Notes: generated by a model not told the origin, from the letters alone. Counted from the stretch's first letter, positions 35,670 through 42,854 are shown. The stretch: DNA of 64,000 nucleotides from Acanthosepion esculentum (GCA_964036315.1 OZ038485.1:78120960-78184959), one strand, 5' to 3'. Translations and numbers: made by a program.

Positions 35670-35826
35670 TCCAATAATTCTATTCATTTCAGGGTATCTT
35701 TATGATTTCACCCGTTCTTTTCCCGTAATCTTCTACACGGATTCTGCCATTGCATTCCTGGGAGCCATCTTAGCGTGTGGAATCATTTATGCACAAAAGA
35801 AGGGAAGATTCATCAATAAACAATAA
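11719..35826 (+). CDS. Gene A: monocarboxylate transporter-like (SLC16/MCT family), 8 coding exons
   Basis: Coding exons are 11719-11956, 12447-12593, 17117-17383, 19067-19134, 22234-22423, 24733-25002, 34455-34580 and 35693-35826. Every intron is GT-AG. Phases are 1,1,1,0,1,1,1. The sum is 1440 nt, or 479 residues plus TAA, normal for the family. Family evidence: DGGWGW at residues 22-27 opening helix 1, and YYFNKKRALALG at 145-156 with a Gly-rich continuation at helix 5. A central hydrophilic loop (about 205-285) separates two six-helix halves, and both termini are short and presumably cytosolic. Known members move lactate, pyruvate, ketone bodies, aromatic amino acids or other anions across the plasma membrane; substrate here cannot be told. 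Intron 6 carries a gypsy element. The start is the first ATG of exon 1, six bases after the acceptor. Confidence 0.92.
12447..12593 (+). CDS. Gene A coding exon 2 (helices 2-4)
   Basis: Acceptor TTTCCAG, donor GTAGGTA. Codes residues 80-128: the end of helix 2, the short basic cytosolic loop CKASHRQ, and small-residue-rich helices 3 and 4 (IIAAASAAASMF). Phase 1 at both ends. Confidence 0.9.
12628..12730 (+). mobile_element. tRNA-like SINE fragment
   Basis: GAGCCGTGGTTAGCAATTTAG resembles an A box region. GCGAGTTTGATCCTCACTGG contains a B box-like GTTTGATCC. The last block recurs at 47793-47815 and 57600-57620, suggesting one SINE family. The tail is not resolved. Confidence 0.4.
12976..13065 (+). 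mobile_element. Terminal piece of a mariner element
   Basis: ACGATGGGTAAATTGTCACC, then TATTTTTAATTTCGCG and TTTTGATTTTGTCGAC, match the right end (reverse complement of 20495-20565) of the mariner at 19733-20575. No transposase block can be followed downstream, so only a terminus or a gutted copy remains. Confidence 0.6.
13930..14480 (-). pseudogene. Decayed copy of a widespread multicopy invertebrate ORF family
   Basis: Minus-strand translation with stops and frameshifts shows a PPLYKISLNN-like block, then GIF-like GPQI (here FDGPQI), then NMSAKMHFLIA, then a GDLSDEQ-like stretch (near 14060-14085 the acid pair TNN is altered) and a MEERYQG-like segment with QG-WD. The order matches a repetitive family in arthropod and mollusc genomes whose conserved parts are LPPLH-K-GL, GPQI and MEERYQGRWD. 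I know it only as an uncharacterised, transposon-associated protein. This is a dead fragment. Confidence 0.5.
14503..14879. mobile_element. Fold-back MITE, 377 bp with about 73-bp inverted repeats
   Basis: The left arm 14503-14575 (GTAAAGGATTACGAAAAC to CATTCTCCT) and the right arm 14807-14879 (AGGAGAATG to GTTTTCGTAATCCTTTAC) are near-perfect reverse complements, with one-base indels and a few mismatches. The termini leave TA on both sides, compatible with a TA target duplication of the Tc1/mariner type. The centre has no transposase. It lies next to the decayed family copy in gene A intron 2. Confidence 0.8.
15385..15450 (-). mobile_element. SINE-like fragment
   Basis: The minus strand reads GGATATCGGCTCGGATTGG, then GAATCGGAGAGCCGAGTTCG, then AATTTCTG. 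GAGTTCGAATTTC resembles a B box. The block is similar to the body of the 5S-derived element at 1925-2011. Confidence 0.4.
16480..16660 (+). pseudogene. Mariner transposase fragment (C-terminal catalytic part)
   Basis: The translation shows FHYDKTIVH (altered from the mariner H-DNA-PH block) at about 16508-16535 and then MAPADCYLFRRLQNFI at 16555-16602, the counterpart of the S-PDLAP-D-LFR-L block around the third catalytic Asp. A frameshift separates the two. This is a different mariner group from the copy at 19733-20575. Confidence 0.7.
16862..16951. repeat. (CT)n-(TA)n-(TG)n compound microsatellite
   Basis: Three consecutive dinucleotide runs lie 165 bp upstream of gene A exon 3. Confidence 0.95.
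17117..17383 (+). CDS. Gene A coding exon 3 (helices 4-6)
   Basis: Acceptor CTTTTAG, donor GTAAGT. Codes residues 129-217, including the second family motif around YYFNKKRALALG and the glycine-rich NSGSGCG, helix 5, and helix 6 (LLLGGLFLNLTVYGAL), then the start of the cytosolic loop. A decayed copy of this exon lies at 36600-36791. Confidence 0.92.
18230..18965 (+). pseudogene. LINE RT C-terminal fragment in intron 3
   Basis: Broken reading frames give LINE ORF2 C-terminal blocks. TDMKWNDYIKS is at about 18258-18290. IEYCCHIWSGSSA is at about 18377-18415. LSDRRNIASLCPFYKYFHG is at about 18488-18545. A final segment with LNYDLQKFKCNANHLSL is at 18722-18772. These are the conserved tail of APE-type LINEs. 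A weakly related tail continues to about 18965. Confidence 0.75.
19067..19134 (+). CDS. Gene A coding exon 4 (cytosolic loop)
   Basis: Only 68 nt: codes ENRGPSEGVTNPAFTPDDEN and three more residues (218-240), an acidic, proline-containing linker between helices 6 and 7. Acceptor TTTTAG, donor GTGAGT. It is the only exon ending in phase 0. It joins in frame with its neighbours, which is the main evidence. Short loop exons like this are the least certain part of the model. Confidence 0.8.
19643..19728. repeat. 86-bp near-perfect palindrome
   Basis: The arms AAGTGTTGTATTTCACATAG, then ACACCAAGCGAGTGCGCATA, and the reverse complement of 19686-19728 differ at only two or three places. The transcript would fold into one long hairpin with a tiny loop. 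It lies about 5 bp from the left end of the mariner copy at 19733. It may be a tiny inverted-repeat transposon; no target duplication was identified. Confidence 0.8.
19733..20575 (-). mobile_element. Mariner-family element, decayed transposase
   Basis: The terminal repeats GATGGATAAATTGTCAAAATT (left) and the complement of GCGACAATTTATCCATTTG (right) bound the element. The minus strand encodes transposase pieces: TVHYIWKDMDESNGD, LNSEAYINFLKEVMLPWVKK and, after frameshifts, a block with WLSDN and the PPNSPDCNPLDYY-like region read as SDPLTPQTATP. The C-terminal end CRRFRSRP is near 19885. Frames are broken. A second copy is at 43700-44580. Confidence 0.75.
20575..20640. repeat. (TA)n microsatellite
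   Basis: A TA run of about 65 bp separates the mariner copy from the Tc1 copy. Both insert at TA. Confidence 0.95.
20660..21545 (+). pseudogene. Tc1-like transposase, broken
   Basis: A DNA-binding part is readable at about 20665-20790 (RRGRKPKLSPGTTRK). The catalytic DDE part runs from LWIDETKMESF (first Asp near 20998) through HGSSSIMFWGCFSSRGTGQL. A decayed second block follows (ND-PK-T near 21270) and then the third, around NPIENLWQELKVRI at about 21355-21395. Frameshifts and stops disrupt it. It is in gene A intron 4. Confidence 0.8.
22234..22423 (+). CDS. Gene A coding exon 5 (loop end, helix 7)
   Basis: Codes residues 241-303: a hydrophilic stretch with an R-S motif (MRRLSVFAED), LRSRYCDTTIYRNKNF, and helix 7 (GLLLAIYLLWA). 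Acceptor TTTTAG, donor GTAAGC. The gene B counterpart has the same length with nine replaced residues, mostly in the loop. Confidence 0.93.
22424..24732 (+). other. Gene A intron 5, collinear with gene B intron 5
   Basis: The 2309-bp intron aligns along most of its length with gene B intron 5 (58349-60700, 2352 bp) in inverse orientation. Both carry the same landmarks, for example TGGAGGACCAAATTGCAAAA at 23493 versus its complement near 59490, and CGTCGAAACGGGGTGATGCC near 24165 versus its complement near 58815. No transposase or RT could be named. Open stretches here contain stops in both copies. Confidence 0.75.
24733..25002 (+). CDS. Gene A coding exon 6 (helices 7-9)
   Basis: Codes residues 304-393: VGDSLLIYLPAYAES, the cytosolic SREEGA loop, helix 8 (IMSIYGIVSTLSQILAGFLAD), helix 9 (YLLFSAVFGMSLCILAIPF) and the loop to helix 10. 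Acceptor GTCTAG, donor GTAAGT. A decayed copy is at 39155-39255. Confidence 0.93.
25003..25934 (+). other. Gene A intron 6, left part
   Basis: AT-rich intron sequence up to the gypsy insertion. The part from about 25680 onward corresponds to gene B 56640-56790 in inverse (shared TTCTCTTATTTCTTTGTATTT complement, GATGTTTCCCAG near 25753 and its complement near 56707). Confidence 0.6.
25940..26237 (+). promoter_or_regulatory. 5' LTR with CRE-like palindrome
   Basis: Contains GTGACGTCAGACGTCACGTG (about 26010-26029): a full CRE TGACGTCA, a second half and an E-box CACGTG. It also has a repeated ACACGTGTGGCAA motif. The polyadenylation-like AATAAAATG is near 26147. The LTR would hold promoter and poly(A) signal for the element. 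Transcription factors are inferred from motif only. Confidence 0.8.
26323..27246 (+). pseudogene. gag: Gypsy gag, disrupted
   Basis: Starts MDPASLERILRRQQEQFLQ. Capsid-like helices include FKCLIFVAGLQSP and the WKLRLLLRKLG segment. A CCHC zinc knuckle (CWSCGDWHYARFC) is at 27103-27141. A TAG stop interrupts the frame at 26696-26698. The second knuckle (CQLCSRRGHKDGFC, about 27157-27200) lies in another frame, so at least one shift separates them. Gag packages element RNA; this copy cannot make a full protein. Confidence 0.85.
27365..28781 (+). pseudogene. pol: Gypsy pol part 1: protease, RT and start of RNase H
   Basis: The protease motif DTASD is at about 27374-27388. RT follows with LCADFSTGLND, the KLSLADAYFQ block and the catalytic YIDD at 28229-28240. 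A compensating pair of frameshifts lies between about 28125 and 28200. The region between protease and gag is in a third frame. RNase H begins with SDASDYGVGAV and ends at TPTERK, where the poly(T) of an inserted LINE begins. The domain order is that of Ty3/gypsy. Confidence 0.88.
28782..30575 (-). mobile_element. APE-type LINE inserted antisense in the gypsy RNase H
   Basis: Poly(T) at 28784-28810 is the A-tail of a minus-strand LINE. A 410-codon frame (30167-28938) carries an AP endonuclease: NISFSNIRGIRTN at the N-terminus, the catalytic CETNL, LGDFNAHH and NSDHAVV. Around codon 316 the endonuclease is joined to DNA that, in the next frame, encodes the LINE C-terminal tail (AS-SHPFTVETVRC, LWNSLPYY). 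The whole RT is therefore missing: an internally deleted copy. The 5' end abuts a GAGAGATC repeat at 30531-30572. No clear target duplication was found. Confidence 0.85.
30585..32226 (+). pseudogene. pol: Gypsy pol part 2: RNase H end and integrase
   Basis: Open to TAA at 32224-32226. It begins KHEEALAIIFAVKKFHKMLY (RNase H), followed by TDHKPL and QADALSRL. The integrase has an H-H-C-C zinc domain (ending CTKCQ) and a core with Asp in LHIDFAGP (31348), Asp in SDNGTAF (31510) and Glu in QAERF (31618), a DX35E spacing. The C-terminal half resembles other gypsy integrases and has no chromodomain that I can see. This part is uninterrupted. Confidence 0.9.
32250..32258 (+). promoter_or_regulatory. 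Polypurine tract of the gypsy element
   Basis: AAAGGGAGG lies immediately before the 3' LTR and is the expected plus-strand primer site. Confidence 0.8.
32259..32556 (+). repeat. 3' LTR of the gypsy element
   Basis: Same length as the 5' LTR, with one visible base difference. It is followed by GTACC and then by host intron sequence that continues the alignment with gene B intron 6. Confidence 0.95.
32562..32955 (-). pseudogene. Tigger/pogo transposase fragment (shared with gene B)
   Basis: Minus-strand reading gives a C-terminal Tigger block (KPESVNSCWRKH then SEYV and DFTGF) with stops. It aligns with the better-kept copy at 56100-56560 in gene B intron 6, in inverse orientation as expected from the inverted duplication. 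The gypsy element inserted at its edge. The apparent sense-strand frame here is only a shadow. Confidence 0.75.
33035..33885 (+). pseudogene. hAT-type (ZMYM1-like) transposase fragment
   Basis: Frames with stops show FFSRLPRRVSVLSKH-like and RPSSTRWNFNIRTVNRVHEN at about 33060-33180, LRILQRHS at about 33439-33462, and the dimerisation-domain block ITKLIKILLTISMTTERCFF at 33741-33800. These are the order and motifs of hAT proteins related to ZMYM1. The segment is absent from gene B intron 6, so it entered A (or was lost from B) after duplication. Confidence 0.7.
33886..34454 (+). other. Gene A intron 6, right part
   Basis: Collinear with gene B 54893-55260 in inverse orientation (for example TGGTTTCTCTTTTAGCATAT at 34237 versus its complement near 55100). 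Contains CGTTCGATTCC at 34273, B box-like. No coding sequence. Confidence 0.55.
34455..34580 (+). CDS. Gene A coding exon 7 (helices 10-11)
   Basis: Codes residues 394-435: SFGIALRIVLVAAILGIEKM, then SEAYSI and helix 11 (IGIGYIVYPSVSG). Acceptor TTGCAG, donor GTACGT. The same donor is used in gene B. Confidence 0.92.
34940..35200 (+). mobile_element. tRNA-derived SINE in intron 7 of gene A
   Basis: ATGGCACAGTGAATAAAGG is A box-like and GTGTGAGTTCAATATCTG is B box-like. A body ends with ACCTGAAGAAGGCCGG and ACGGCCGAAAC. That tail folds into a GGCCG/CGGCC hairpin between CTGAAGA and GAAA. Gene B intron 7 lacks it. Confidence 0.55.
35622..35664. repeat. (TA)n just upstream of exon 8 acceptor
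   Basis: A TA run ends 28 bp before exon 8. Gene B has no such run at the matching place. Confidence 0.95.
35693..35826 (+). CDS. Gene A coding exon 8 (helix 12, C-terminus, stop)
   Basis: Codes GYLYDFTRSFPVIFYTDS, helix 12 (AIAFLGAILACGIIY) and the basic C-terminus AQKKGRFINKQ. TAA at 35824-35826 overlaps AATAAA (35822-35827), which gene B also has. Acceptor ATTTCAG. Confidence 0.93.
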
Positions 35827-35913
35827 AGTTGTTAAATTTAGAAAAATATCAGTAAGTTTATGTAAAATCGAATGATTTATTCAAAGACTAGCTCAATTCT
35901 CCGGATATCTATC

Positions 35914-36185
<272 letters not shown>

Positions 36186-36599
36186 ACAAAAGGAAAACCA
36201 ACGTGTTTCTACATCTGATGGAGGGACAAATTTAAAGATTTTATTTTGCAACAAGTATTTATAAACAGAAGTAAAAATATCATAAGGTTTTTTAAAATTA
36301 TTAATTTAAGAACGCTCATAAATATTTTTCAGGCTGTGAAAGTCAAGGTAAACTATGAAGGATGCTAAATGATGTAATTTAATTCTAATAACAGAAAGTG
36401 AGAAAATGTTGTTATTAATCTTGTTAATGTAATTATTATTATTATTATGTTTTAGTTTGAGAATTTTATTTATTCTAAGTAATAGTAGGTTTTGATTTAA
36501 CCATTTTCTTTTACTTTCTAAGTATTTTTATGGTCTGTGTGTGTAAAAATTTATATGTAAATAAAATATATCTGTAAAAAGACAATATGAATGAAGAGA

Positions 36600-37230
36600 A
36601 AACGAAAATATCTAACAGTGGCTCAGCTTGTGGCAGTTTTTACTGAGTAACTTCGCGTAGAAAAGCCTTTCCTGCTGTGGCATGAGAAGATGCATTTCTA
36701 TTACTTGGCAGCATGTTTCTAAACTTGACTGTTTATGGCTCATTGTGTTCGCCATTCAAGCCAAACATCAAAACAAATCATTATATATCAGGTAATTTTT
36801 TTTACAAGGATCCGATTAATGTTTTCAGCACGTATTTAATTAATATTTTCAATGGCATGTCAGTTCTTATCAGAGCCTATCAACAACTGAATTGCAACGT
36901 ATTTTCGTGATAATCGTTGTCGGTCTGTCTTTATTATAATCTTTAATTGAAATAAATTTCAATTATTGTTTCTGTTGTATTCATTAGAATCATTAATTAT
37001 AAACTGATGTAAATCATTATTTGTATACATTAGAATCATTAATTATAAACTGATGTAAATCATTATTTGTATACATGATTAAAAGAAATTAAGAGAGACT
37101 AAAAAAGAAGTAAAAAACGGTGAGAAATTCAATTTTGAGAATGTTTGTTTGTGTTTTGATCATTGTAATAGACAGAAACGCAGTAAGATTAAAATCTAAG
37201 TTCAAGAGACATTAAATTAATGGGGTCGAG
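36600..37230 (+). pseudogene. Transporter pseudogene 1: exon 3 and intron 3 remnant
   Basis: 36600-36791 is a decayed exon 3. It has CAGTGGCTCAGCTTGTGGCA, CGCGTAGAAAAGCC and a readable FLNLTVYGSLCSPFKPNIK before a donor CAGGTAATTT. Frameshifts destroy the 5' half, and the second family motif is partly lost. Homology with gene A intron 3 continues downstream (GGCATGTCAGTTC). A 47-bp segment is tandemly doubled at about 36985-37078. The part 36860-37220 is repeated, inverted, at 48680-48965. Confidence 0.85.
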
Positions 37231-37234
37231 ATAT

Positions 37235-37490
37235 ATTGGCTCGGCAAAAAAGTCTGTAGCGTTTTTAAGTGAATTTCAAAGACAATATTTAGGTATTTCC
37301 ACATAGATTTATTCAACTATGTGCATGTCATTTAGCTTCTCCACCTTTCACCATCTTTGAGGCAGTTTCATGTTTTCACCCTCTCAGAATTTAGCATCTT
37401 TCTGGATGATGAACTGGTCTAAGTAGTCTTTACAGACTTCCTGAGAAATGAAAGGATTTTATAGGTATCGAAATAAATGGCAATCTGAAG
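37235..37490 (-). pseudogene. Mariner 3' fragment
   Basis: The terminus GGCTCGGCAAAAAAGTCTG at 37240 is mariner-like. The minus strand encodes the transposase C-terminus with CKDYLDQFIIQKDAKF and MKLPQRW, followed by stops. Confidence 0.6.
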
Positions 37491-37789
37491 AAGACATATT
37501 AGTTTAGCATGGCCATTACAGTTGGACAACCCTGTCAGGTTGTATCAGTTTCTGTTGGGACTGCAAAAAATGGGACGTCACTGCAACGGTAATCTTCATA
37601 TTCAGATCACAGTTTATGGATTTTATAGTCACATAGTTTGTCATTGTTATAAAGTCATTTAGTTTATTGTCATTGATATTGTTAATAGTCATTATCTTTT
37701 TTTGCGGTTGTATATTTTGTATGCTTTTCTTTTAGCATTGTGGATGAAATAATGAGGATATTTGATATTTTGGAAAGTGTTTTCTCTTT

Positions 37790-37940
37790 TTCTTATTTCT
37801 TCTTCAGGTAAGTATTGGTACTGCAAATTCTTAGTTCCCTCAAATAGAATCCTATAATTATTCCAAGTTTTATCCTGTTACACTGGTGGAAATAAAAATC
37901 GATAAGATCGTTATTATTGTTAGATTTCTCTGATTTCTTT
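37790..37940 (-). pseudogene. Penelope-like element fragment
   Basis: The minus-strand frame NDLIDFYFHQCNRIKLGI, then IGFYLRELRICS, closely matches the block at 40360-40450 of the Penelope-like copy on the plus strand (NDLINFYFHHNNKIKSCI). Nothing else of the element is seen here. Confidence 0.65.
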
Positions 37941-38454
37941 TCAAATATCTCAATTCTTGAAAGAATTAGTCTTTTCACAACCCTACATACATGATTATAA
38001 AAAGCCTACATACATGACTTTAACAATATTAAAAATATTAAGAGAAAAAGGTTAAATTCATAACCTTTTATTTAAAATATATAAATTAATACAAATAATA
38101 TAAATATCAATTACATTATAAAAAATCAACATCATTCACTCACTTTTGTTCATTAGATATTAAATTACGTTGTCATCATAATTTATGTAGACTTCTCAGT
38201 TAGCCTGGTGACTATTTATGAGCGTTTCTTAAATTTAAAGAAAATCTTTACTCTTGTATATATATACGTCTTGCAAAATAGAATATTTACATTTACCTTG
38301 ATAAATCCCACCAGAGGACTAAGATAAGTTTTACTTTTGTCTTTATTAATACACGCCTGTGAAGGATTGTATTTTATGATATTTTATATAATCATGTAAA
38401 TGTTCGTATTTCTTTATCTTTCTAAATTGTTTGATGAACTTTGTTCCTAACCAC

Positions 38455-38700
38455 CATCTTGAATGAGCTTTTTAGTGCCTCGACTAAATGAATTTAATTG
38501 TGCTACCAGATTGGCAAAGAGGACTCATCGTTTTACTGTTGAACTAGCTACATGCAACCGTCTCTTCTATTCTAACAGTTTTTTTCTCACACTTCTCGCC
38601 TGTGGAACTACCTTCCGATTTCTTGACTCCTTATCTACCTACAATCCTTAAAAATTTAAATGCAGCGTCAATCAAAATATTTTGTTTCTTTATAGGCCAA
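38455..38700 (+). pseudogene. LINE 3' tail fragment
   Basis: Reads RLNEFNCATRLAKRTHRFTV, then CNRLFYSNSFF and a decayed LACGTTFRF block, similar to the C-terminal tail of the LINE in the gypsy element (28990-29230). Confidence 0.65.
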
Positions 38701-39154
38701 GATGCTATGTGATCTACCAACGACATCTAGGCTTACTTGAATGCTTCCTCCAATGTACACTGGAAACGATAAAGTCATCATGGCAGCCAATGCTATAAAC
38801 TTTAAATTTATACTGTTGAAATCTTATCCGATATAAGGAAGTCATCTGGTATGTATAGAAGACTTAAAAAAAAACAGCCTTGGTTACGAATAGTGACTGG
38901 ATGGTAAAGAAAACGAAATTAAGAATACTTTAGACTGAACAGAATCAATAATTATTATCAGAGGTTGTTGAAAGTAAGAATGACGACATGAGGACTTTCA
39001 AGTAGCAGAGCTACACCAGAAAAAGGTGGTGCATTTAATCGGTACGGCTTCGGTTATAAAAACTTCTACGCAAAAGCCATTATGATTTTAAGTACAATCT
39101 TGTGAAATATTACGCCACTATATGATCTTGAATCACCTCGAATTTTTTTCATCT

Positions 39155-39257
39155 CTTTAGTTGGGAAATCTTTGTTAAAATATCTGTAAGTGTGGGAATG
39201 AGCCGAAAAGAAGGCGCTAAGTTTATGTCAATTTAATGAATCGTTCCACTTTCAGTT
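39155..39257 (+). pseudogene. Transporter pseudogene 1: exon 6 remnant
   Basis: TTTAGTTGGGAAATCTTTGT at the acceptor, then GAATGAGCCGAAAAGAAGGC and TTATGTCAATTTAATGAATC, match the first 110 bp of gene A exon 6 with a 20-bp deletion and stops. Homology ends inside the exon, next to the satellite array. Exons 4 and 5 were not found between 36.8 and 39.1 kb. Confidence 0.8.
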
Positions 39258-39269
39258 GCATATTTTCAT

Positions 39270-39432
39270 ATTCGTAAACGCAAAAAGTGTTAAAGTAGCT
39301 TATTTTGATATATCTATATTAAAAACTTAATTTTGAGAAAAAACAGCGTATTTTCATATTTCTAAATAAAAATTGTTAATATAGAGATAAAATAGTTTAT
39401 TTTCATATCTCTAGACCAAAAACTGTTAATGA
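39270..39432 (+). repeat. 48-bp satellite, array 2
   Basis: About three units of the form TATTTTCATATTTCTAAATA followed by AAAATTGTTAATATAGAGA, the reverse complement of array 1. Confidence 0.7.
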
Positions 39433-41035
39433 TGTGTAAGGAAATCTACATCACTCCCTCTGACAAGGAAGGTGGGGTTGTGGTCATAAACAAGTTTGCA
39501 TACACAGAAAAAAATAACTCCCTACTCAACGATCTTGACACATACGAAAAAATAAGCGAACAAAAACAACTACTGAAACACAAAAATTTAACAAGGAAAT
39601 GAATTAAAAATGAAAACAGATCTAAGTATTGAATATCATCCTAGAACACCCAAACATTACGGTCTCCCTAAAACCCACAAAACAGGTATCCCGATGCGTC
39701 CCATCATCTCAGGAATAGGCAACGCCCCCACTATAAACTGGCGAAAGCCATATAAAAATGTTAACCCCTCTCCTTGGAACAATCAGTCCATCTCATATAA
39801 AGAACTCAGGCAACCTAGCTGAAAAACTAAGGGAAATGAATATAACTGACAAACTCATGGCCAGTTTAGATATAAAATCCCTTTAAACAAACGTCGCAGT
39901 TGAAAAATGTCTAAACCTCCTAAAAAAGCATCTAACATAATCAAATATAAAGCTCTATCTACCAACACCTAAAATAATAAAAATCTGCCGTTTCATCACC
40001 AATCAATGCTATTTCACATTTAATAATGAATTTTACGAACAAAAATTTGGATTACCAATGGGATCGCCTCTCAGTAGGGTGGTGGCATGTATCTTCTTAG
40101 AATTTCTAGAATCTGGTCCTTCCCAAAATATTTTATCCAAACAATCAAAATACGTCCGTTATATTGGTCATGCTCGACTTATATATCATCATGATACTGA
40201 TTTAACAAACCTAGTAGATCAACTGAACATAGTCAAACACACAATGGAATATACGTACGAAATGGAAGAACACAATTCCTTACCCTTCCTAGATATTAAA
40301 CTACCCCGCGTTAACAACATTTTGAAACTCTGTGTCCACCAGAAATCAACAACCAAAAACGACCTAATAAACTTCTATTTTCATCATAACAACAAAATAA
40401 AATCCTGCATAATCATCGGATTATACTTAAGAGCACTCAGAAAACGCAGCCCGTAATATTTACACGAAGACGAGAAATACATTGAAAACACTTTCAAACT
40501 TCTCAATTGCCCTAATTATTTTATATTCAATGTGAAACAAAAGGCCCATAAAATATTCCAAAACACAAAACGGACCCTCCTGACAAATCCAATGAATCAA
40601 TAAGATATATTATCCTACCAACTATATCACATCTACAATCGAAAAGAATCTAGATAAACTGAACATAAAATTTGTTACTACTACATCCAAAACAATAAAA
40701 GACTTAGTCAATGATAAACAAAACAATAAGCTAAAATCAGAATGAGGAATATACTGTATCGCCTCTAATAATTGTCACAAAAAAGAAAAGAAAATAAACA
40801 TCAAGGAATCCAAATAAAAGAACATAAATGAACACAAAATCGACATTTCACAAAACAATACATCAAATGCGTTGGTTCCCCTCTGTAATAAGACTTGACC
40901 ACAATTTTGATATGAAAAATGCTACTCTGATCAAGAGAGAAATCAATTCACTACAACGTAAATGTCTAGCGTGTTTCTTGATCACACAGTAAATCTGCGC
41001 CCTGTCCTGAAAGACGAAACACGTCACAAGTAAAC
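39432..41035 (+). pseudogene. Penelope-like element, RT plus GIY-YIG endonuclease, decayed
   Basis: Order: SDKEGGVVVINK at 39460. The RT block YHPRTPKHYGLPKTHKTG with MRPIISG is at about 39635-39720. A KLREMNITDKL and SLDIKSL block is at about 39825-39885. FGLPMGSPLSRVV is at about 40045-40085. A block with YIGHARLIYHHD (the usual Y-DD lost) is at about 40155-40195, then LPFLDIK. The C-terminal endonuclease is recognisable from GIYCIASNNCHKK at about 40745-40785 and a following EHK block. RT followed by GIY-YIG is the mark of Penelope-like elements. Stops and shifts are many. Confidence 0.85.
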
Positions 41036-41049
41036 TTTTTCCACTTTGT

Positions 41050-41493
41050 CATACATTTTCCCCAATACTGTTCTTGATATATAAAAATACTTATCTCATA
41101 TTTCTATATAAAAAGTGTTAATTTAGAGAAAAAGTACCTTATTTTTATATCTTTAAGTGAAAAGTCTTAATATACAGAAAATAAGCTGTTTTCGATAAAG
41201 TCAATTAATTTTCATTAAAGTCAAAAGCTTATTTTAATATTTCTGAAGAAAAAAAATAATGAATGAAAAACATTGCTTATTTTCAGATTTCTGAATAAAA
41301 ACTGCTAATATGAAGAAAAAGTTGTATATTTTCATATTTCTATGTAAAATGTTTTAATTTCGAGAAAAATTTCTTTATTTTTATATTTCTGAATAAAAAA
41401 AAATTTCTGCAGGAAAAAAGCTACTTATTTTTATATTTCTAAATAAAAGTGCTAATATTATTAGGTTATTTTCATAATTCTAAATAAAAATTG

Positions 41494-41533
<40 letters not shown>

Positions 41534-42035
41534 TGAGGCTTATTTTTATATTTCTGTTAATACGGAGACAAGTTGTATATTTTTATATTACTATATAATA
41601 AATTGTTAATTTAGAGAAAATATAGCTTATTTATATATATCTAAAAAGATGCGTTAATAAGGAGAAAAAAGTTGATTATTTTAATATTACTAAACAAAAA
41701 CATTTCTTAACGGAAAGAAATTGCGTATTTTCGTATTTCTGCAGAAAAAGGTGCATATATATATATTTATATCCAAGAAAGTATTAATATAGAGAAAAAG
41801 TAGCTTATTTCCATATTTCTATATTAAAAAAGGGTTTATATAGCGAAAAAAATACTTATTTTGATATTTCTAAATAAATTAATTACTGCAGTGAAAAGTG
41901 GCTTCTTTTCATGTTTATAAATAAAAACATGTTAATATAGAGAACAACATGCTTACACTCCTATTTCTATAAAATGTTAATATCAAGAAAAAGTATCTTA
42001 TTTTCATATATATCATATTTCTGGATATATATAAT
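41050..42035 (+). repeat. 48-bp satellite, array 3 (longest)
   Basis: Roughly twenty diverged units, such as TTATTTTTATATTTCTAAAT and GTTAATATAGAGAAAAAGT, with a short TA run at 41497-41529. It sits near the axis of the inverted duplication. Confidence 0.75.
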
Positions 42036-42044
42036 AATGATGAA

Positions 42045-42125
42045 AGCGGGCGGAGACATTAGAAATCCATGGTAATAATTTATTTCACGGGATCAGACAG
42101 ACCCCGTTTCTTCAGACCAAACAAT
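42045..42125 (-). repeat. Short repeat with hairpin between CTGAAGA and GAAA
   Basis: The minus strand reads GGTCTGAAGAAACGGGG, then CTGATCCCGTGAAA. A five-pair stem (ACGGG/CCCGT) sits between CTGAAGA and GAAA, but one extra A and weak outer stems make it a poor hammerhead. It is probably the end of a repeat. Confidence 0.4.
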
Positions 42126-42195
42126 TTTGCAACAATAGATGAATTTTAAATTTATCCAGAAAGAAGCGAAACTTTTTTTTCAAACATAAGAGTGG

Positions 42196-42197
<2 letters not shown>

Positions 42198-42275
<78 letters not shown>
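42198..42275. repeat. (GA)n microsatellite
   Basis: Almost pure GA run, with an intact LINE tail following about 70 bp later. Confidence 0.95.
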
Positions 42276-42334
42276 TATATAGAGAGACATGGGGGAAGGA
42301 GAATAAGATAGAGAAAGGAAGGGAAGAAAATTAA

Positions 42335-42720
42335 GAAATTGTATTATGGACCGAGGGTGTGAGCAACGATGAGGACTTAGAGAGGTTGCAAACAAGAAAG
42401 CTTATACTTAATATCAGAAAGAGGCAGCTGAAGTTTCTGGGACACATAATGAGGAAGGGGGGCCCGGAGAATCTGATACTCACGGGTCGAATAGAGGGAA
42501 AGAGAGACAAAGAAAAACAGCGCGTGACATACCTGACGAGATTGAGCAGGTGGATGACAGAATGTGGTCTAGGGGAGGAAACAGAGGGAAAGAACTTGGT
42601 GAGAGCTGCAAGGGATAGAGGGACGTGGAGAGCCATGATCGCTTACGTCTTGAAAGGACATGGCACATTAAAAGAAAAGAAGACCGGGAAACCTCCTTTC
42701 ACAGGATGATAAGCAAAAAA
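42335..42720 (+). pseudogene. RTE-type LINE ORF2 C-terminal fragment
   Basis: A 116-codon open frame contains LNIRKRQLKFLGHIMRKGG, then LTGRIEGKRDKEKQR, WMTECGLGEE and a final W-MIAYV-GHGT. This is the conserved tail of the RTE-like LINE often annotated as craniofacial development protein 2-like in molluscs and arthropods. RT and endonuclease are missing. Another copy is at 61381-61595. Confidence 0.8.
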
Positions 42721-42786
42721 GAGTGAACATATTCAAAAAGGGACATATTCATAAATTGTCTATTAAATTCATCTAGTGAAATAACG

Positions 42787-42787
<1 letters not shown>

Positions 42788-42847
<60 letters not shown>
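42788..42847. repeat. (TA)n microsatellite
   Basis: TA run between the RTE fragment and the next satellite units. Confidence 0.95.

Positions 42848-42849
<2 letters not shown>

Positions 42850-42854
<5 letters not shown>

Noticed and set aside
36600..36910. A third functional transporter gene
   Set aside because: Exon 3 is frameshifted and only fragments of exons 3 and 6 remain, so it is called a pseudogene.
41050..42035. Regular repeats suggesting a CRISPR array
   Set aside because: Units are contiguous and diverged with no unique spacers. This is a eukaryotic satellite.
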